A DNA stretch of 64,000 nt from Garicola koreensis (lineage in GTDB: Bacteria; Actinomycetota; Actinomycetes; Actinomycetales; Micrococcaceae), in contig NZ_JACIBT010000001.1 in the NCBI RefSeq assembly GCF_014195445.1, forward strand, positions 496,001 through 560,000. Direction: 5' to 3'. Below the pieces are notes generated by a model. That model was not told where the DNA came from. It searched no databases and saw nothing but the letters and a program-made list of their open reading frames with translations. Positions 29,483 to 38,890 of this stretch are shown here, piece by piece. A program made the position numbers and the translations under genes. Position 1 is the stretch's first letter. The number at the start of each line of letters is the position of its first letter.

Positions 29483-30277
29483 ATGGCAGACAAATCCTCC
29501 GTTACCGAGCCCACCTCCAAGCAGGCAGCCAAGGCTGAGCTGAAGAAGCTGCGCGAGCAGCAGAAGGTCGATAAGAAGAAGCGCAAGACCAATAAGAAGG
29601 CCAAGGGTGAAGGGTTCTTCGCCCGCATCAAGCAGGTCTTCACCATGACACGGGCCCACGACCCGAACATTGTCTGGTGGATGCTGCTTGCCGCGCTGGT
29701 GACCTTCGCCGTCGCCTTCGTCCTGGTCACCCTGCTGCTCAATTGGATCACCGGCCTGCTGGTCGCCACGCCCTTCGCCCTGCTGGCGGCCATGATCGTG
29801 ATGAACCGTCGTGCAGAGAAGGCTGCGTTTGCGCGCATCGAGGGCCGTCCCGGAGCTGCGGCGGCCGCGCTCAACACCCTGCGCCGGGGCTGGGTGGTCT
29901 CCGAAGAGCCGATCGCCATGGACGCCAAGACTCAGGACGCCGTCTTTCGTGTGGTCGGCAAGCCGGGCGTCATCTTGGTCACCGAAGGCCCCCCGGCCCG
30001 GGTGAAGAAGATGGTGGAGAAGACGCGCAAGCGCCTGCGGCCGGTGCTGCGCAACGAGGTCCCCATCGTGGTGGTGCAGTCCGGACGCGCAGGCAACCAT
30101 CAGGTGCCGCTGCCCAAGCTCACCAAACACCTCAAGAAGCTGGACAAGAAGCTCACCAAGCACGAGGTCCACGAGATTGAGCGCCGCCTCTCGGCCCTGC
30201 CGATCTCTCAGCCGCCCATCCCCAAGGGCGTGGACCCCTTCCGCTCACGGCCTGACCGCAAGGCACTGCGCGGCTGA
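29483..30277 (+). CDS. DUF4191 membrane protein
   Basis: A 264-residue protein of the DUF4191 family, conserved downstream of lipA in actinobacteria. It has a Lys-rich N-terminus (about 1-45), then two hydrophobic spans around residues 60-105 (WWMLLAALVTFAVAFVLVTL and the stretch after it). A basic soluble domain follows, with LNTLRRGWVVSEEPIAMD and FRVVGKPGVILVTEG. The function is unknown. The ATG at 29483 is chosen because GGAGG stands five bases before it; the in-frame ATG at 29471 lacks a ribosome site. Confidence 0.85.
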   Translation: MADKSSVTEPTSKQAAKAELKKLREQQKVDKKKRKTNKKAKGEGFFARIKQVFTMTRAHDPNIVWWMLLAALVTFAVAFVLVTLLLNWITGLLVATPFALLAAMIVMNRRAEKAAFARIEGRPGAAAAALNTLRRGWVVSEEPIAMDAKTQDAVFRVVGKPGVILVTEGPPARVKKMVEKTRKRLRPVLRNEVPIVVVQSGRAGNHQVPLPKLTKHLKKLDKKLTKHEVHEIERRLSALPISQPPIPKGVDPFRSRPDRKALRG

Positions 30278-30291
30278 GGGCGCTCCTCTGA

Positions 30292-30297
30292 TAGACT
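30292..30297 (+). promoter_or_regulatory. -10 element of rpsD
   Basis: TAGACT, 168 bases before the rpsD start, implying a long 5' leader. No clear -35 is seen. Confidence 0.5.
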
Positions 30298-30304
30298 AGA
30301 GCGT

Positions 30305-30465
30305 TGTCTGGCAGGCGAAAGCACGTCTTTCGTCGTAGTCATCGAGCAATCGGCAGCTCGAGCTCTCCCACTGACTGATCTGACGGAGGCCAGGAGCTGC
30401 TCATGACACTGCCATGAGCAGCGGATAAACACGATGCCGTCCACGAAGAGCAGAAAGAGACACCT
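30305..30465 (+). promoter_or_regulatory. Structured 5' leader of rpsD
   Basis: About 160 nt of untranslated leader. It holds a 6-bp hairpin (30316-30321 with 30327-30332) and a strong 10-bp perfect hairpin, GCTGCTCATG/CATGAGCAGC (30396-30405 with 30413-30422), with a 7-nt loop. S4 is an autoregulatory ribosomal protein in several phyla, so a role as an S4-binding regulatory leader is plausible but inferred. Confidence 0.45.
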
Positions 30466-31095
30466 ATGCCTACCAGTCCCCTGCGCAGTCGTCGTACTGT
30501 GAAGGCCAGCCGCGCCCTCGGCGTCGCGCTGACGCCCAAGGCCCAGAAATACCTGGATCGTCGCCCCTACGGCCCCGGCCAGCACGGCCGTACCCGCCGC
30601 AAGGCCGATTCCGACTACTCGGTGCGTAAGCGCGAGAAGCAGCGGCTCCGCGCCCAGTACGGCATCCGCGAAGCACAGATGCTGCGCTACTACGAAGAGG
30701 CCCGCCGCCAGGAGGGCCTGACCGGTGAGACGCTCATCGAGCTGCTGGAGTCCCGGCTGGACGCACTGGTGCTGCGTGCAGGCTTCGCCCGCACCATTGC
30801 TCAGGCTCGCCAGTTCGTGGTGCACCGCCACATCGTCGTCAACGGCAAGCGCGTCGACCGCCCGTCATTCCGCGTCAAGCCCGGCCAGATGATTCACGTG
30901 CACGAGCGCAGCGATAAGTTCGAGCCTTTCCAGGTCGCCGCCGCCGGCGCCCACCAGGAAGTTCTGCCGGCGGTCCCGGGCTACCTGACTGTGGAGATCG
31001 AGAAGCTGCAGGCCACTCTGACCCGCAAGCCGACTCGCGCAGAAGTTCCCGTGACCTGCGAGGAGCAGCTCGTGGTCGAGTACTACGCGCGCTGA
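30466..31095 (+). CDS. rpsD: 30S ribosomal protein S4
   Basis: A 209-residue primary assembly protein of the small subunit that binds 16S rRNA. The N-terminus has LRSRRTVKASRALGVALTPK and RRPYGPGQHGRTRRK and lacks zinc-binding cysteines (the C-minus form). The S4 RNA-binding domain is LLESRLDALVLRAGFARTIA followed by QARQFVVHRHIVVNGKRVD. It stands alone, outside the alpha operon, as is common in these actinobacteria. The AGAAAGAG stretch just upstream serves as ribosome site. Confidence 0.97.
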   Translation: MPTSPLRSRRTVKASRALGVALTPKAQKYLDRRPYGPGQHGRTRRKADSDYSVRKREKQRLRAQYGIREAQMLRYYEEARRQEGLTGETLIELLESRLDALVLRAGFARTIAQARQFVVHRHIVVNGKRVDRPSFRVKPGQMIHVHERSDKFEPFQVAAAGAHQEVLPAVPGYLTVEIEKLQATLTRKPTRAEVPVTCEEQLVVEYYAR

Positions 31096-31120
31096 TTCGC
31101 ACACACTTTATCCGCTCAGG

Positions 31121-31151
31121 GCCCGCCGCATCCGCTTCGGAGACGGCGGGC
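31121..31151 (+). terminator. Terminator hairpin after rpsD
   Basis: An 8-bp GC stem, GCCCGCCG/CGGCGGGC (31121-31128 with 31144-31151), encloses a second 4-bp stem, TCCG/CGGA, with a 3-nt loop. It lies 25 bp after the rpsD stop. Confidence 0.7.
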
Positions 31152-31166
31152 TCTGTGCGTTCGGCG

Positions 31167-31172
31167 TAAACT
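31167..31172 (+). promoter_or_regulatory. -10 element of alaS
   Basis: TAAACT, about 50 bases before the alaS ATG, which has AAGGAC upstream. No T-box features are present in this leader. Confidence 0.45.
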
Positions 31173-31221
31173 TATCCAGTCACCTGAACCCGCGCCTCAA
31201 CGATAAGGACACTGCACACCG

Positions 31222-33918
31222 ATGAAGTCGCAGGACATCACGAGCACCTGGCATGACTACTTCAGCGCCAAGGGTCATACCAAGGTCCCCTCAGCCTCGC
31301 TGGTCTCGCCGGAACCCTCGCTGCTGTTCACCATCGCGGGAATGGTGCCCTTCATCCCCTATTTCACCGGCGCTGAGACACCTCCCTACCCCCGGGCGGC
31401 CTCAGTGCAGAAGTGCATCCGCACCGAAGACATCGAAGAGGTCGGCAAGACCGCACGGCACGGCACCTTCTTCCAGATGTGCGGCAACTTCTCCTTCGGC
31501 GACTACTTCAAGGAGCAGGCCATCCCCATGGCATGGGAGCTGCTGACCACATCGGTGCAGGGCGACCCAGCCACCGGGCTGCGCGGCTACGGCCTGGACC
31601 CGGAACGGCTGTGGGTGACGGTCTATGAGCACGACGACGAAGCCTACGAGATCTGGCGCGACTCCGTGGGGGTGCCCGAGGAGCGGATTCAGCGCTTCGA
31701 CGCTGAGGACAACTACTGGCACACCCACCAGCCGGGCCCCGGGGGCCCGTGCTCGGAGATCTACTACGACCGCGGCCCCAGCTACGGCGTCGAGGGCGGT
31801 CCGGCCGCCGATGAGACGCGCTACGTGGAGATCTGGAACCTGGTGTTCATGCAGTACCGGCTCTCTGAGGTCCGCTCGCAGACCGACTTCGACGTCGCCG
31901 GGCCGCTGAAGTCCAAGAGCATCGACACCGGGCTGGGGCTGGAGCGGCTGGCCATGGTGCTTCAGGGCGTGGACAGCATCTACGAGACCGACCAGGTGCG
32001 CCCGGTGCTGGACCGGGCCGCTGAGTTGGCCGGGGTGAGCTACACCTCCACCGAAGACCCGCAGGATCCCAACCACGCCGTCGACGTTCGGCTGCGCATG
32101 ATCGCTGATCACACCCGCAGCGCGCTGATGCTGATCTCCGACGGTGTGCGCCCCTCCAACGAGGGCGGCGGCTATATTCTCCGGCGCCTGATCCGCCGGG
32201 TGATCCTCGGCATGCGGCTGCTGGGCGTGGAGGACGCGGTCTTCGCAGACCTCATCGCAGCCTCCAAGGACGCGATGAAGGCCGTCTACCCGGTGGTCGA
32301 AGAACGATTCGACGCCTTCAGAGCCACCGCAGTCCGGGAGGAGCAGGCCTTCCTGCGGACCATCTCCGCCGGCACCACCCGCCTGGAGAGCGCCGTGGCA
32401 CAGGCGAAGCAGTCTGGCTCCCCACTGACCGGAGACGACGCGTTCGCGCTGCACGACACCTACGGCTTCCCCATCGACCTCACCCTGGAGATGGCCGAGG
32501 AGGCCGGGGTCAGCGTGGACCAGGCCACCTTCACCCAGCTGATGACCGAGCAGCGCAACCGCGCCCAGGCCGATGCCAAGGCCAAGCGGTCCGGACACGC
32601 CAACACCGAGATGTACCACCAGCTGCTGGCCGACTCCCCCACCGCCTTCACCGGATACACCGAAGAGGCCACTGAGTCCCATATCCGCGGCATCCTGGTC
32701 AACGGCGAATATCGCACCAGCGCCGCAGCCGGCGAGGAGATCGAGATCGTCCTGGATGCCACCCCGTTCTACGCGGAGGCTGGCGGCCAGGCCGCCGACA
32801 CCGGACGTATCACCGGCGACGGCTTCACCCTTGAAGTCCGCGACGTGCAGTCCCCCATCAAGGGGCTCTCCGTGCACCGGGCCACAGTTGCTGAGGGCGA
32901 AGTGGCCGTCGGCGCCCAAGCGGTGGGCGCGATCGATGTGCGGCGTCGTCTCGATGCGGAGAAGGCGCACACGGCCACCCACATCATCCACGCCGCCCTG
33001 CACGATGTGCTCGGTCCGGAGGCCGTCCAAGCAGGCTCCTTCAACAAGGAGGGCTACCTGCGCTTCGACTTCACCCACGACGACGCCATGTCACCCTCCG
33101 CCCGCCAGGAGCTGGAGGAGGTCGCCAACTTGGCAGTGCGCGATAATCACCCGGTGCAGACCAAGGTCGTGCCCTTCGAGGAGGCCCAGGCGATGGGTGC
33201 GATGATGCTCTTCGGCGAGAAGTACGGAGACCAGGTTCGAGTCGTGGAGCTCAACGGCCCCTGGTCCCGCGAGCTGTGCGGGGGCACGCACGTGGACACC
33301 ACCGCTGAGATCGGCACCCTGGCACTGATGTCGGAGGCCTCAGTGGGCTCGGGCAACCGCCGGGTGGAGGCACTGGTCGGCCTGGACGCGTTCCGCCACT
33401 TCGCCGCTGAACGCACTCTGGTCAATCAGCTGACGGAGATGCTCAAAGTTCCTGCCGACCAGGTCCCTGACCGGATCTCAGCAACATTGCAGAAGCTGAA
33501 GGACACTGAGCGTGAGGTGGAGCGGCTGCGCTCCGAACAGCTGCGCGCCCAGGCGGGCCAGCTCGTGCAGAGCGCGGTGGACGCCGACGGTGTCGCCGTC
33601 GTGGCCCATCATGCAGGTGAGGCCGGCGGTGACGACCTGCGTCAGCTGGTGCTGGACCTGCGCGGACGCTTCGGCAGCCACCCAGCGGTGATCGCAGCCG
33701 CCGCAGAGTCCAAGGGCCGGCCCGTCATCGTCATCGCCACCACGGAGGCAGCGCGTGCCGAGGGAATCGCCGCAGGCGACCTGGTGAAGCGGGCCTGCGG
33801 GGTGCTCGGCGGCGGAGGCGGCGGAAAGCCCGACCTGGCCCAGGGCGGCGGACAGGACGTCTCAAAGATCTCCCAGGCACTGGACCTCGTGGTCGCCGAC
33901 GTGCGCAGCCGCGGCTGA
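31222..33918 (+). CDS. alaS: Alanyl-tRNA synthetase
   Basis: An 898-residue class II synthetase that charges and proofreads tRNA-Ala. The aminoacylation core (about 1-440) has TSVQGDPATG-type motif 2 surroundings, FFQMCGNFSFGDYFKEQAI and the motif 3 region GLGLERLAMVLQGV. The editing domain carries the metal ligands HTATH (HIIHAAL follows) and CGGTHVDT. The C-terminal oligomerisation/C-Ala part ends with GGGGGGKPDLAQGGGQD. The length is complete. ruvX starts on the base after the alaS stop, so the two genes are translationally linked. Confidence 0.97.
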   Translation: MKSQDITSTWHDYFSAKGHTKVPSASLVSPEPSLLFTIAGMVPFIPYFTGAETPPYPRAASVQKCIRTEDIEEVGKTARHGTFFQMCGNFSFGDYFKEQAIPMAWELLTTSVQGDPATGLRGYGLDPERLWVTVYEHDDEAYEIWRDSVGVPEERIQRFDAEDNYWHTHQPGPGGPCSEIYYDRGPSYGVEGGPAADETRYVEIWNLVFMQYRLSEVRSQTDFDVAGPLKSKSIDTGLGLERLAMVLQGVDSIYETDQVRPVLDRAAELAGVSYTSTEDPQDPNHAVDVRLRMIADHTRSALMLISDGVRPSNEGGGYILRRLIRRVILGMRLLGVEDAVFADLIAASKDAMKAVYPVVEERFDAFRATAVREEQAFLRTISAGTTRLESAVAQAKQSGSPLTGDDAFALHDTYGFPIDLTLEMAEEAGVSVDQATFTQLMTEQRNRAQADAKAKRSGHANTEMYHQLLADSPTAFTGYTEEATESHIRGILVNGEYRTSAAAGEEIEIVLDATPFYAEAGGQAADTGRITGDGFTLEVRDVQSPIKGLSVHRATVAEGEVAVGAQAVGAIDVRRRLDAEKAHTATHIIHAALHDVLGPEAVQAGSFNKEGYLRFDFTHDDAMSPSARQELEEVANLAVRDNHPVQTKVVPFEEAQAMGAMMLFGEKYGDQVRVVELNGPWSRELCGGTHVDTTAEIGTLALMSEASVGSGNRRVEALVGLDAFRHFAAERTLVNQLTEMLKVPADQVPDRISATLQKLKDTEREVERLRSEQLRAQAGQLVQSAVDADGVAVVAHHAGEAGGDDLRQLVLDLRGRFGSHPAVIAAAAESKGRPVIVIATTEAARAEGIAAGDLVKRACGVLGGGGGGKPDLAQGGGQDVSKISQALDLVVADVRSRG

Positions 33919-34410
33919 ATGAGCGCTCAGCGGCCCGGCGTGCGGCTCGCCGTCGACGTGGGCGAGGCCAGAGTGGGACTTGCCGCCTCCGACCCCGATG
34001 CGCTGCTGGCCACACCAGTGATGACGCTTCGGCGCGACCCGAAGCGCTGCTCGGACCAGCGGATGCTGGTCAGGATCGCCCGGGACCGCGACGCGCAGGT
34101 GATATACGTGGGCCTGCCCCTGTCACTCTCGGCGGCGGAGACTGCGTCGACGCAGAAGGCCCGCGACTACGCCGCCGAACTGGCTGTGCGGCTGAGCCGG
34201 GCGGAGCAGCAGGTGCAGGTGCGCCTGGTGGATGAGCGCCTCTCCACCGTCTCGGCGGCCGAAAAGATGCGCGCGGCAGGCGTGGAGGCTAAGCATCAGC
34301 GCGGCAGCATTGACCAGGCGGCGGCCGTGGAGATCCTCACCCACGCCCTGGACATGCGAGCATCTCTGGGATCGGAACCGGGTGAACCGGTGACCAGCCC
34401 AGCGGACTGA
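33919..34410 (+). CDS. ruvX: RuvX/YqgF family putative Holliday junction resolvase
   Basis: A 163-residue RNase H-fold protein of the RuvX/YqgF family, linked with Holliday junction or 16S rRNA processing. The N-terminal strand with the first catalytic Asp is LAVDVGEARVGLAASDPD. YVGLPLSLSAAE and VRLVDERLSTVSAAEKM follow, and the last acidic residues lie in SIDQAAAVEIL. It directly abuts alaS, the classic actinobacterial order, but the usual next gene, mltG, is absent here. Confidence 0.9.
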   Translation: MSAQRPGVRLAVDVGEARVGLAASDPDALLATPVMTLRRDPKRCSDQRMLVRIARDRDAQVIYVGLPLSLSAAETASTQKARDYAAELAVRLSRAEQQVQVRLVDERLSTVSAAEKMRAAGVEAKHQRGSIDQAAAVEILTHALDMRASLGSEPGEPVTSPAD

Positions 34411-34499
34411 CGCTGCGCTGTGGAAGAGGCCGGCCGGTCTTATCCACAGCTGAAGTGACCCCTCTTGTGTCGGCTCAGCTCAGCGAGCATTGTTGAGCC

Positions 34500-35240
34500 A
34501 TGGAAACAGCAGCAGCCCCACTGACGGGCATCTACCGCCCCGGCTACCCCTTCACCGCAGCGGAGCTGCAGACCATGGTCGCCCAGGGTGTGCTGCGCCA
34601 TATGCTCGCCGATGTCTACGCCGAGCGCCAGCTCTCGGCCACCGCCACGGTCCGCTCAGCGGCTGCCGCGGCGCTGCTGAGCACGGCACTTCGCAGCTGC
34701 GGGGTGCTCTGCGGTGAGACCGCCGCATGGGTGCACCTGGGCCTGGACCCGCCGCACCGGGCGCAGGTGATCACTCAGGGCGTCTACCGGCGCCCCACCG
34801 ACGGCGCCTGGCGGGTCTATCAGGTGCCACTGTCTGCGCAGGAGACGCAGCGCATCGGGCGTATGACCATCACCAATCCCACGCGCACCGCCGCAGACAT
34901 CTACTGCGGCATCGGGGCAGCGGGTAGTCGCCGCAGCCTGGATCAGCTGCTCGACGGGGAGGGGCTCAGCGACCAGCTGCACTACTGGCCGCGCAGCAGC
35001 GAGCCGCTGCATGAGCGCGACCACAGCGTGCTGAGCCCCTCACCGGAGGACGAGCAGGGTACGGCACATCGGATGGACCTGATCGGTGAGCTGCTGCGGT
35101 ACGCCCCGGGCGTCCGCGACGACGTGCTGGCAGCCGTGGTGCGGATTCTCGGGCTGCCTGGACCTCGCAGCAGGCGCGCAGTCCGTGCGGAGCAGCTGGT
35201 GGATCAGTGCGCCTCGCGGCGCTTGCCCACTGTGCGATAG
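34500..35240 (+). CDS. AbiEi-like winged-helix protein (hypothetical)
   Basis: A 246-residue protein. The first 55 residues, including [19 protein letters not shown] and ADVYAER, resemble the winged helix of actinobacterial AbiEi-type antitoxin-like regulators. The middle part, [15 protein letters not shown] and [12 protein letters not shown], matches the second domain of the same broad family. No AbiEii-type nucleotidyltransferase toxin gene is adjacent, so it is an orphan and may not function as an antitoxin. Similar orphans are common in this family of organisms. The ATG at 34500 follows a weak CATTGT box by six bases. Its last 37 bp overlap the convergent rel gene. Confidence 0.6.
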   Translation: METAAAPLTGIYRPGYPFTAAELQTMVAQGVLRHMLADVYAERQLSATATVRSAAAAALLSTALRSCGVLCGETAAWVHLGLDPPHRAQVITQGVYRRPTDGAWRVYQVPLSAQETQRIGRMTITNPTRTAADIYCGIGAAGSRRSLDQLLDGEGLSDQLHYWPRSSEPLHERDHSVLSPSPEDEQGTAHRMDLIGELLRYAPGVRDDVLAAVVRILGLPGPRSRRAVRAEQLVDQCASRRLPTVR

Positions 35241-37669
35241 ACGTCATAGACCCCATCGATGCGGCGCACCGAGTTCAGCACGTGATTCAGGTAGCGCGGA
35301 TCGCCCATCTCGAAGCTGAAGCGCGAGATCGCCACCCGGTCGGTCGAGGTCTGCACGGATGCGGAGAGAATATTGACCTGGGACTCCGCCAAGGTGCGTG
35401 TGACATCGGAGAGAAGCGACTTGCGGTCCAGGGCCTCGACCTGGATCTCCACCAGGAAGACGGAGCTCTTGGTGGGGGCCCAGTCTACCTCCACCAGACG
35501 GCCCGGCTCCTGGCGCAGCTGTTGGACGTTGCGGCAGTCTGCCCGGTGCACCGACACACCATGACCCCGGGTGACGAACCCTTCGATCTCGTCCGGGGGC
35601 ACCGGCGTGCAGCAGCGCGCCAGTTTGGCCAGCACGTTTCCTGCTCCGCGGACGATCACCCCGGCGTCGGCGTACTCACTGGTGCGCAGCGGCGGTGAGG
35701 TGATGGGGGTGGTGTCGTGCTCCTCGGACTCTTCGTCGTCGGGCTCGAAGAGTGCGGTGAGGTGCTCCATCACATTCTGCGTGGAGACGTGGTCCTCCCC
35801 CACACCGGCGTAGAGTCCGGAAATGTCGGTGTAGTGCAGTTCCTCGGCGACGGTGAGCAGCACATCGGGGCTCAGCACCTTCTGCAGCGGTAGATTCGAC
35901 CGGCGAATCGCCTTGGTCAGCGACTCCTTGCCACGTTCGATCGACTCTTCGCGGCGCTCCTTGGAGAACCAGTGCCGAATCTTGTTCCTGGCCCGCGCCG
36001 ACTTAACGAACATCAGCCAGTCCTGGGACGGGCCGGCACCCTCGGCCTTCGAGGTGAAGATCTCCACCCAATCACCGTGCTGCAGCTCAGAGGTCAGCGG
36101 CACAAGCTTTCCATTGACGCGGGCGCCGATGGTCTTATGGCCCACGTCGGTGTGAATCACGTAGGCGAAGTCCACAGGTGTGGCACCGGCCGGCAGCGAG
36201 ATGACTTCACCCTTGGGGGTATAGACGAAGACTTCGCGGGCGTTGATCTCGTAGCGCAGCGACTCCAGGAACTCGTCGGGGTCGGTGGTCTCAGACTGCC
36301 AATCCACCAGGGACCGCAGCCAGCTGATGTCTGCAGTGGCCTGGTTCTGCTGGGTTGCCTGCGGCGACTGCGCGGTGCCGGTGGCAGCAGCCGCTGTGGC
36401 GCTGTCGGTGGCCGGCGGCTTCGACCCATCGCGCTGAGTCTGCTTGTACTTCCAGTGGGCGGCCACACCGTACTCGGCTCGGCGGTGCATCTCATAGGTG
36501 CGGATCTGCACCTCCACCGGTTTGCCCTGGGGGCCCAGCACCGTGGTGTGCAGGGACTGATACATATTGAACTTGGGCATGGCGATGTAGTCCTTGAACC
36601 GCCCCGGCAGCGGACTCCAGCGTGCATGCAGGGTCCCCAGTGCCGCATAGCAGTCGCGCACCGAGTCCACCAGCATGCGCACACCCATCAGGTCATGAAT
36701 ATCGTCGAACTCGCGGCCGCGGACGATCATCTTCTGATAGATGGAGTAGTAGTGCTTGGGGCGACCGGTGATTGTTGCTGCGATGTTGGAGGCGTTGAGG
36801 TCATCGGCGATCGTGGTGCGCACTTCGGAGAGGAACTTCTCCCGCTGCGGAGTGCGGTCGCCGACCAGCCGGACGATCTCTTCATAGACCTTCGGGTACA
36901 GGGCGGCGAAGGAGAGATCCTCCAACTCCCACTTGATCGTGTTCATGCCCAACCGGTGAGCCAGCGGGGAGAATATCTCCAGGGTCTCCTTCGCCTTGCG
37001 CGCGCTGGACTCGGCAGCGACGTAGCGCCAGGTGCGCGCATTGTGGAGCCGGTCGCCGAGTTTGATCATCAGCACCCGGATGTCCTTGGCCATCGCGAGG
37101 ACCATTTTGCGCACGGTCTCGGCCTGTGCGGCGTCGCCGAACTTCAGCTTGTCCAGTTTGGTGACACCATCGACCAGCAGGGCGATCTCGTCACCGAAGT
37201 CCTCGGTGAGGCGCTCCAGCGAATAGTCGGTGTCTTCCACCGTGTCGTGCAGCAGCGCCGCAGCCAGGGTGGATCCGTTCAGCCCCAGCTCCGCAAGGAT
37301 CGTAGCGACGGCGACCGGATGGGTGATGTAGGGGTCACCGGATTTGCGCTTCTGATCCTGATGGTGATGGTGAGCGACGTCGAACGCCCTGCGGATCAGC
37401 GGCAGGTCAGCCTGCGCATCATTGGCCCGCATCGCGCGCAGCAGCGGCTCCAGCAGCGGCGAGTCCTCCGAACTGTTCAACGCACCCACACTGCGGCTGC
37501 GGCGCTGGGCTGCGGCCGGTGCCGCCGACCCGGACGAGCTGTCACCGGTGGAGCGGCTGCTGGCGGTCTCCGCCAGCTGATTGCCGTAGGCGGAGCCAGT
37601 GGGCGAAGGCACACCTGTTGCAGACCCAGCTGCCGCCTGGTCCGTGGGCCGTGTGCCGTCGTCGTTCAC
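35204..37669 (-). CDS. rel: Bifunctional (p)ppGpp synthetase/hydrolase Rel
   Basis: An 821-residue stringent-response enzyme. An Ala/Ser-rich N-terminus of about 80 residues precedes the HD hydrolase domain with [19 protein letters not shown] and [20 protein letters not shown]. The synthetase domain has [17 protein letters not shown] and [17 protein letters not shown]. The TGS domain carries [20 protein letters not shown], and a C-terminal ACT domain begins near [20 protein letters not shown]. Both catalytic halves look intact. It is encoded downstream of secF, the usual order. The start is uncertain: GTG 37669 is preferred, GTG 37732 is also in frame. Confidence 0.95.
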   Translation of the reverse strand: MNDDGTRPTDQAAAGSATGVPSPTGSAYGNQLAETASSRSTGDSSSGSAAPAAAQRRSRSVGALNSSEDSPLLEPLLRAMRANDAQADLPLIRRAFDVAHHHHQDQKRKSGDPYITHPVAVATILAELGLNGSTLAAALLHDTVEDTDYSLERLTEDFGDEIALLVDGVTKLDKLKFGDAAQAETVRKMVLAMAKDIRVLMIKLGDRLHNARTWRYVAAESSARKAKETLEIFSPLAHRLGMNTIKWELEDLSFAALYPKVYEEIVRLVGDRTPQREKFLSEVRTTIADDLNASNIAATITGRPKHYYSIYQKMIVRGREFDDIHDLMGVRMLVDSVRDCYAALGTLHARWSPLPGRFKDYIAMPKFNMYQSLHTTVLGPQGKPVEVQIRTYEMHRRAEYGVAAHWKYKQTQRDGSKPPATDSATAAAATGTAQSPQATQQNQATADISWLRSLVDWQSETTDPDEFLESLRYEINAREVFVYTPKGEVISLPAGATPVDFAYVIHTDVGHKTIGARVNGKLVPLTSELQHGDWVEIFTSKAEGAGPSQDWLMFVKSARARNKIRHWFSKERREESIERGKESLTKAIRRSNLPLQKVLSPDVLLTVAEELHYTDISGLYAGVGEDHVSTQNVMEHLTALFEPDDEESEEHDTTPITSPPLRTSEYADAGVIVRGAGNVLAKLARCCTPVPPDEIEGFVTRGHGVSVHRADCRNVQQLRQEPGRLVEVDWAPTKSSVFLVEIQVEALDRKSLLSDVTRTLAESQVNILSASVQTSTDRVAISRFSFEMGDPRYLNHVLNSVRRIDGVYDVYRTVGKRREAH

Positions 37670-37738
37670 TTGCTCAGTGCCTACTCTCCTCCGACCAACA
37701 TCCGTCTCAGCAGTTCCGTCTAGACAGTGCACACCAGT

Positions 37739-38890
37739 CTACCGGTTTCCCCCGCTGGGGGCAGAAGGGGACCCGTCGTCGGAGATGACGATCTCATAGC
37801 CGAGATCCTCGTCCTCGTCGTCGCTGGGCTCAGGTTCGGGCAGCGCGGGGAACGCAGTCGGCCGGCCCTCGGCGTCCAACGGGGTGCCGGAGTGGGTGAC
37901 CGTTCCGACACCGCGCTCCTCACGCAGGGCCAGCACTTGCCGGGTGTGTTCGACCACATCAGCATCGCTGCGGCGCATCCGCGCGAACAGCGGAGCCTGG
38001 ATGAAGATGGTGGCGATCGTGCCGACAATGATGCCGGTGAACAGTGCCAGGGCAATGTCGCGCAGCGTGCCGGCCCCCAGGAGCCAGGAACCGATGAACA
38101 GGATGGAGCCCACCGGCAGAATGCCGACCACCGAGGTGTTGACCGACCGAACCAGAGTCTGGTTGATCGCCAGATTGACCCGCTCAGTGAAGGTCTGGTC
38201 CTTCTGAGCGTGCAGGCTGTTCACGTTTTCGCGGATCTTGTCGAAGACCACCATCGTGTCGTAGAGCGCATAGGAGAGGATGGTCAAGAACCCAATGATG
38301 GCGCTAGGGGTGACCTCGAAGCCGGTGAGCGCGTAGATGCCCACAGTGGTGACCACCACGAAGCCGAGTCCGGCCATGGCAGCTACCGACATCTTCCAGG
38401 TGCGGAAGTAGACGGCCATATACATGGTCACCAGCCCCAGGAAGATGACCAGGCCGATCAGCATCTGCTGGGAGACGTGCTCACCCCAGACCGGGCCGAT
38501 GAACGTGGAGGAGACCTGGTCGGCGCTGACACCGTAGCCCTGCTGCAGTGATTCGGCGACCTGCAGCGTCTCTTCGTCGTCGAGCTGCTCCGTCTGCACC
38601 CGGATGGTGTCACCGGAGATGTTGGTGACGGTGGCCCCCTGGCCGGAGGACTCCTGCACCGCCTCCTCACCGATGCTGACATCGGCCTGGTCGGTCTGCG
38701 AGATGGTGAACTCGCTGCCGCCGGTGAACTCGATGCCCAGGTTGAAGCCGCCCCGCAGGAACGGAATGGCGATGGAGATGACCACCACAGCCGCTGCGAT
38801 GAGGAACCACAGGTGGGAGCGCTGGATGAACGGATAGGCGCGCTCACCGGTGTAGAGCTGGTTGCCGGCCTTGGCGAATCCTGCAGCCAT
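37739..38890 (-). CDS. secF: Protein translocase subunit SecF
   Basis: A 383-residue membrane protein of the SecDF complex, which uses the proton gradient to assist Sec export. The first span is HLWFLIAAAVVVISIAIPFL, followed by the signature GGFNLGIEFTGGSEF. Then come a periplasmic-side domain of about 90 residues and five C-terminal spans, with IIGFLTILSYALYDTMVVFD as the conserved block. A hydrophilic tail of about 75 residues ends the protein. Its ATG overlaps the secD stop by one base (TGATG). Confidence 0.96.
   Translation of the reverse strand: MAAGFAKAGNQLYTGERAYPFIQRSHLWFLIAAAVVVISIAIPFLRGGFNLGIEFTGGSEFTISQTDQADVSIGEEAVQESSGQGATVTNISGDTIRVQTEQLDDEETLQVAESLQQGYGVSADQVSSTFIGPVWGEHVSQQMLIGLVIFLGLVTMYMAVYFRTWKMSVAAMAGLGFVVVTTVGIYALTGFEVTPSAIIGFLTILSYALYDTMVVFDKIRENVNSLHAQKDQTFTERVNLAINQTLVRSVNTSVVGILPVGSILFIGSWLLGAGTLRDIALALFTGIIVGTIATIFIQAPLFARMRRSDADVVEHTRQVLALREERGVGTVTHSGTPLDAEGRPTAFPALPEPEPSDDEDEDLGYEIVISDDGSPSAPSGGNR

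Noticed and set aside
28415-30172. 585-codon minus-strand frame
   Set aside because: Antisense to lipA and the DUF4191 gene, both well supported on the plus strand.
30403-30428. Two overlapping mini-frames (4 codons each) in the rpsD leader
   Set aside because: They lie inside the 10-bp hairpin and immediately after it; such short frames occur by chance and no attenuation logic is visible.
31152-31221. T-box or other riboswitch before alaS
   Set aside because: The leader is only about 40-50 nt and lacks the T-box sequence and specifier hairpin. The thrS upstream region also lacks them.
31402-33078. 558-codon minus-strand frame
   Set aside because: Antisense to alaS; arises from high-GC codon usage.
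35972-37723. 583-codon plus-strand frame
   Set aside because: Antisense to rel, which has complete HD, synthetase, TGS and ACT domains.
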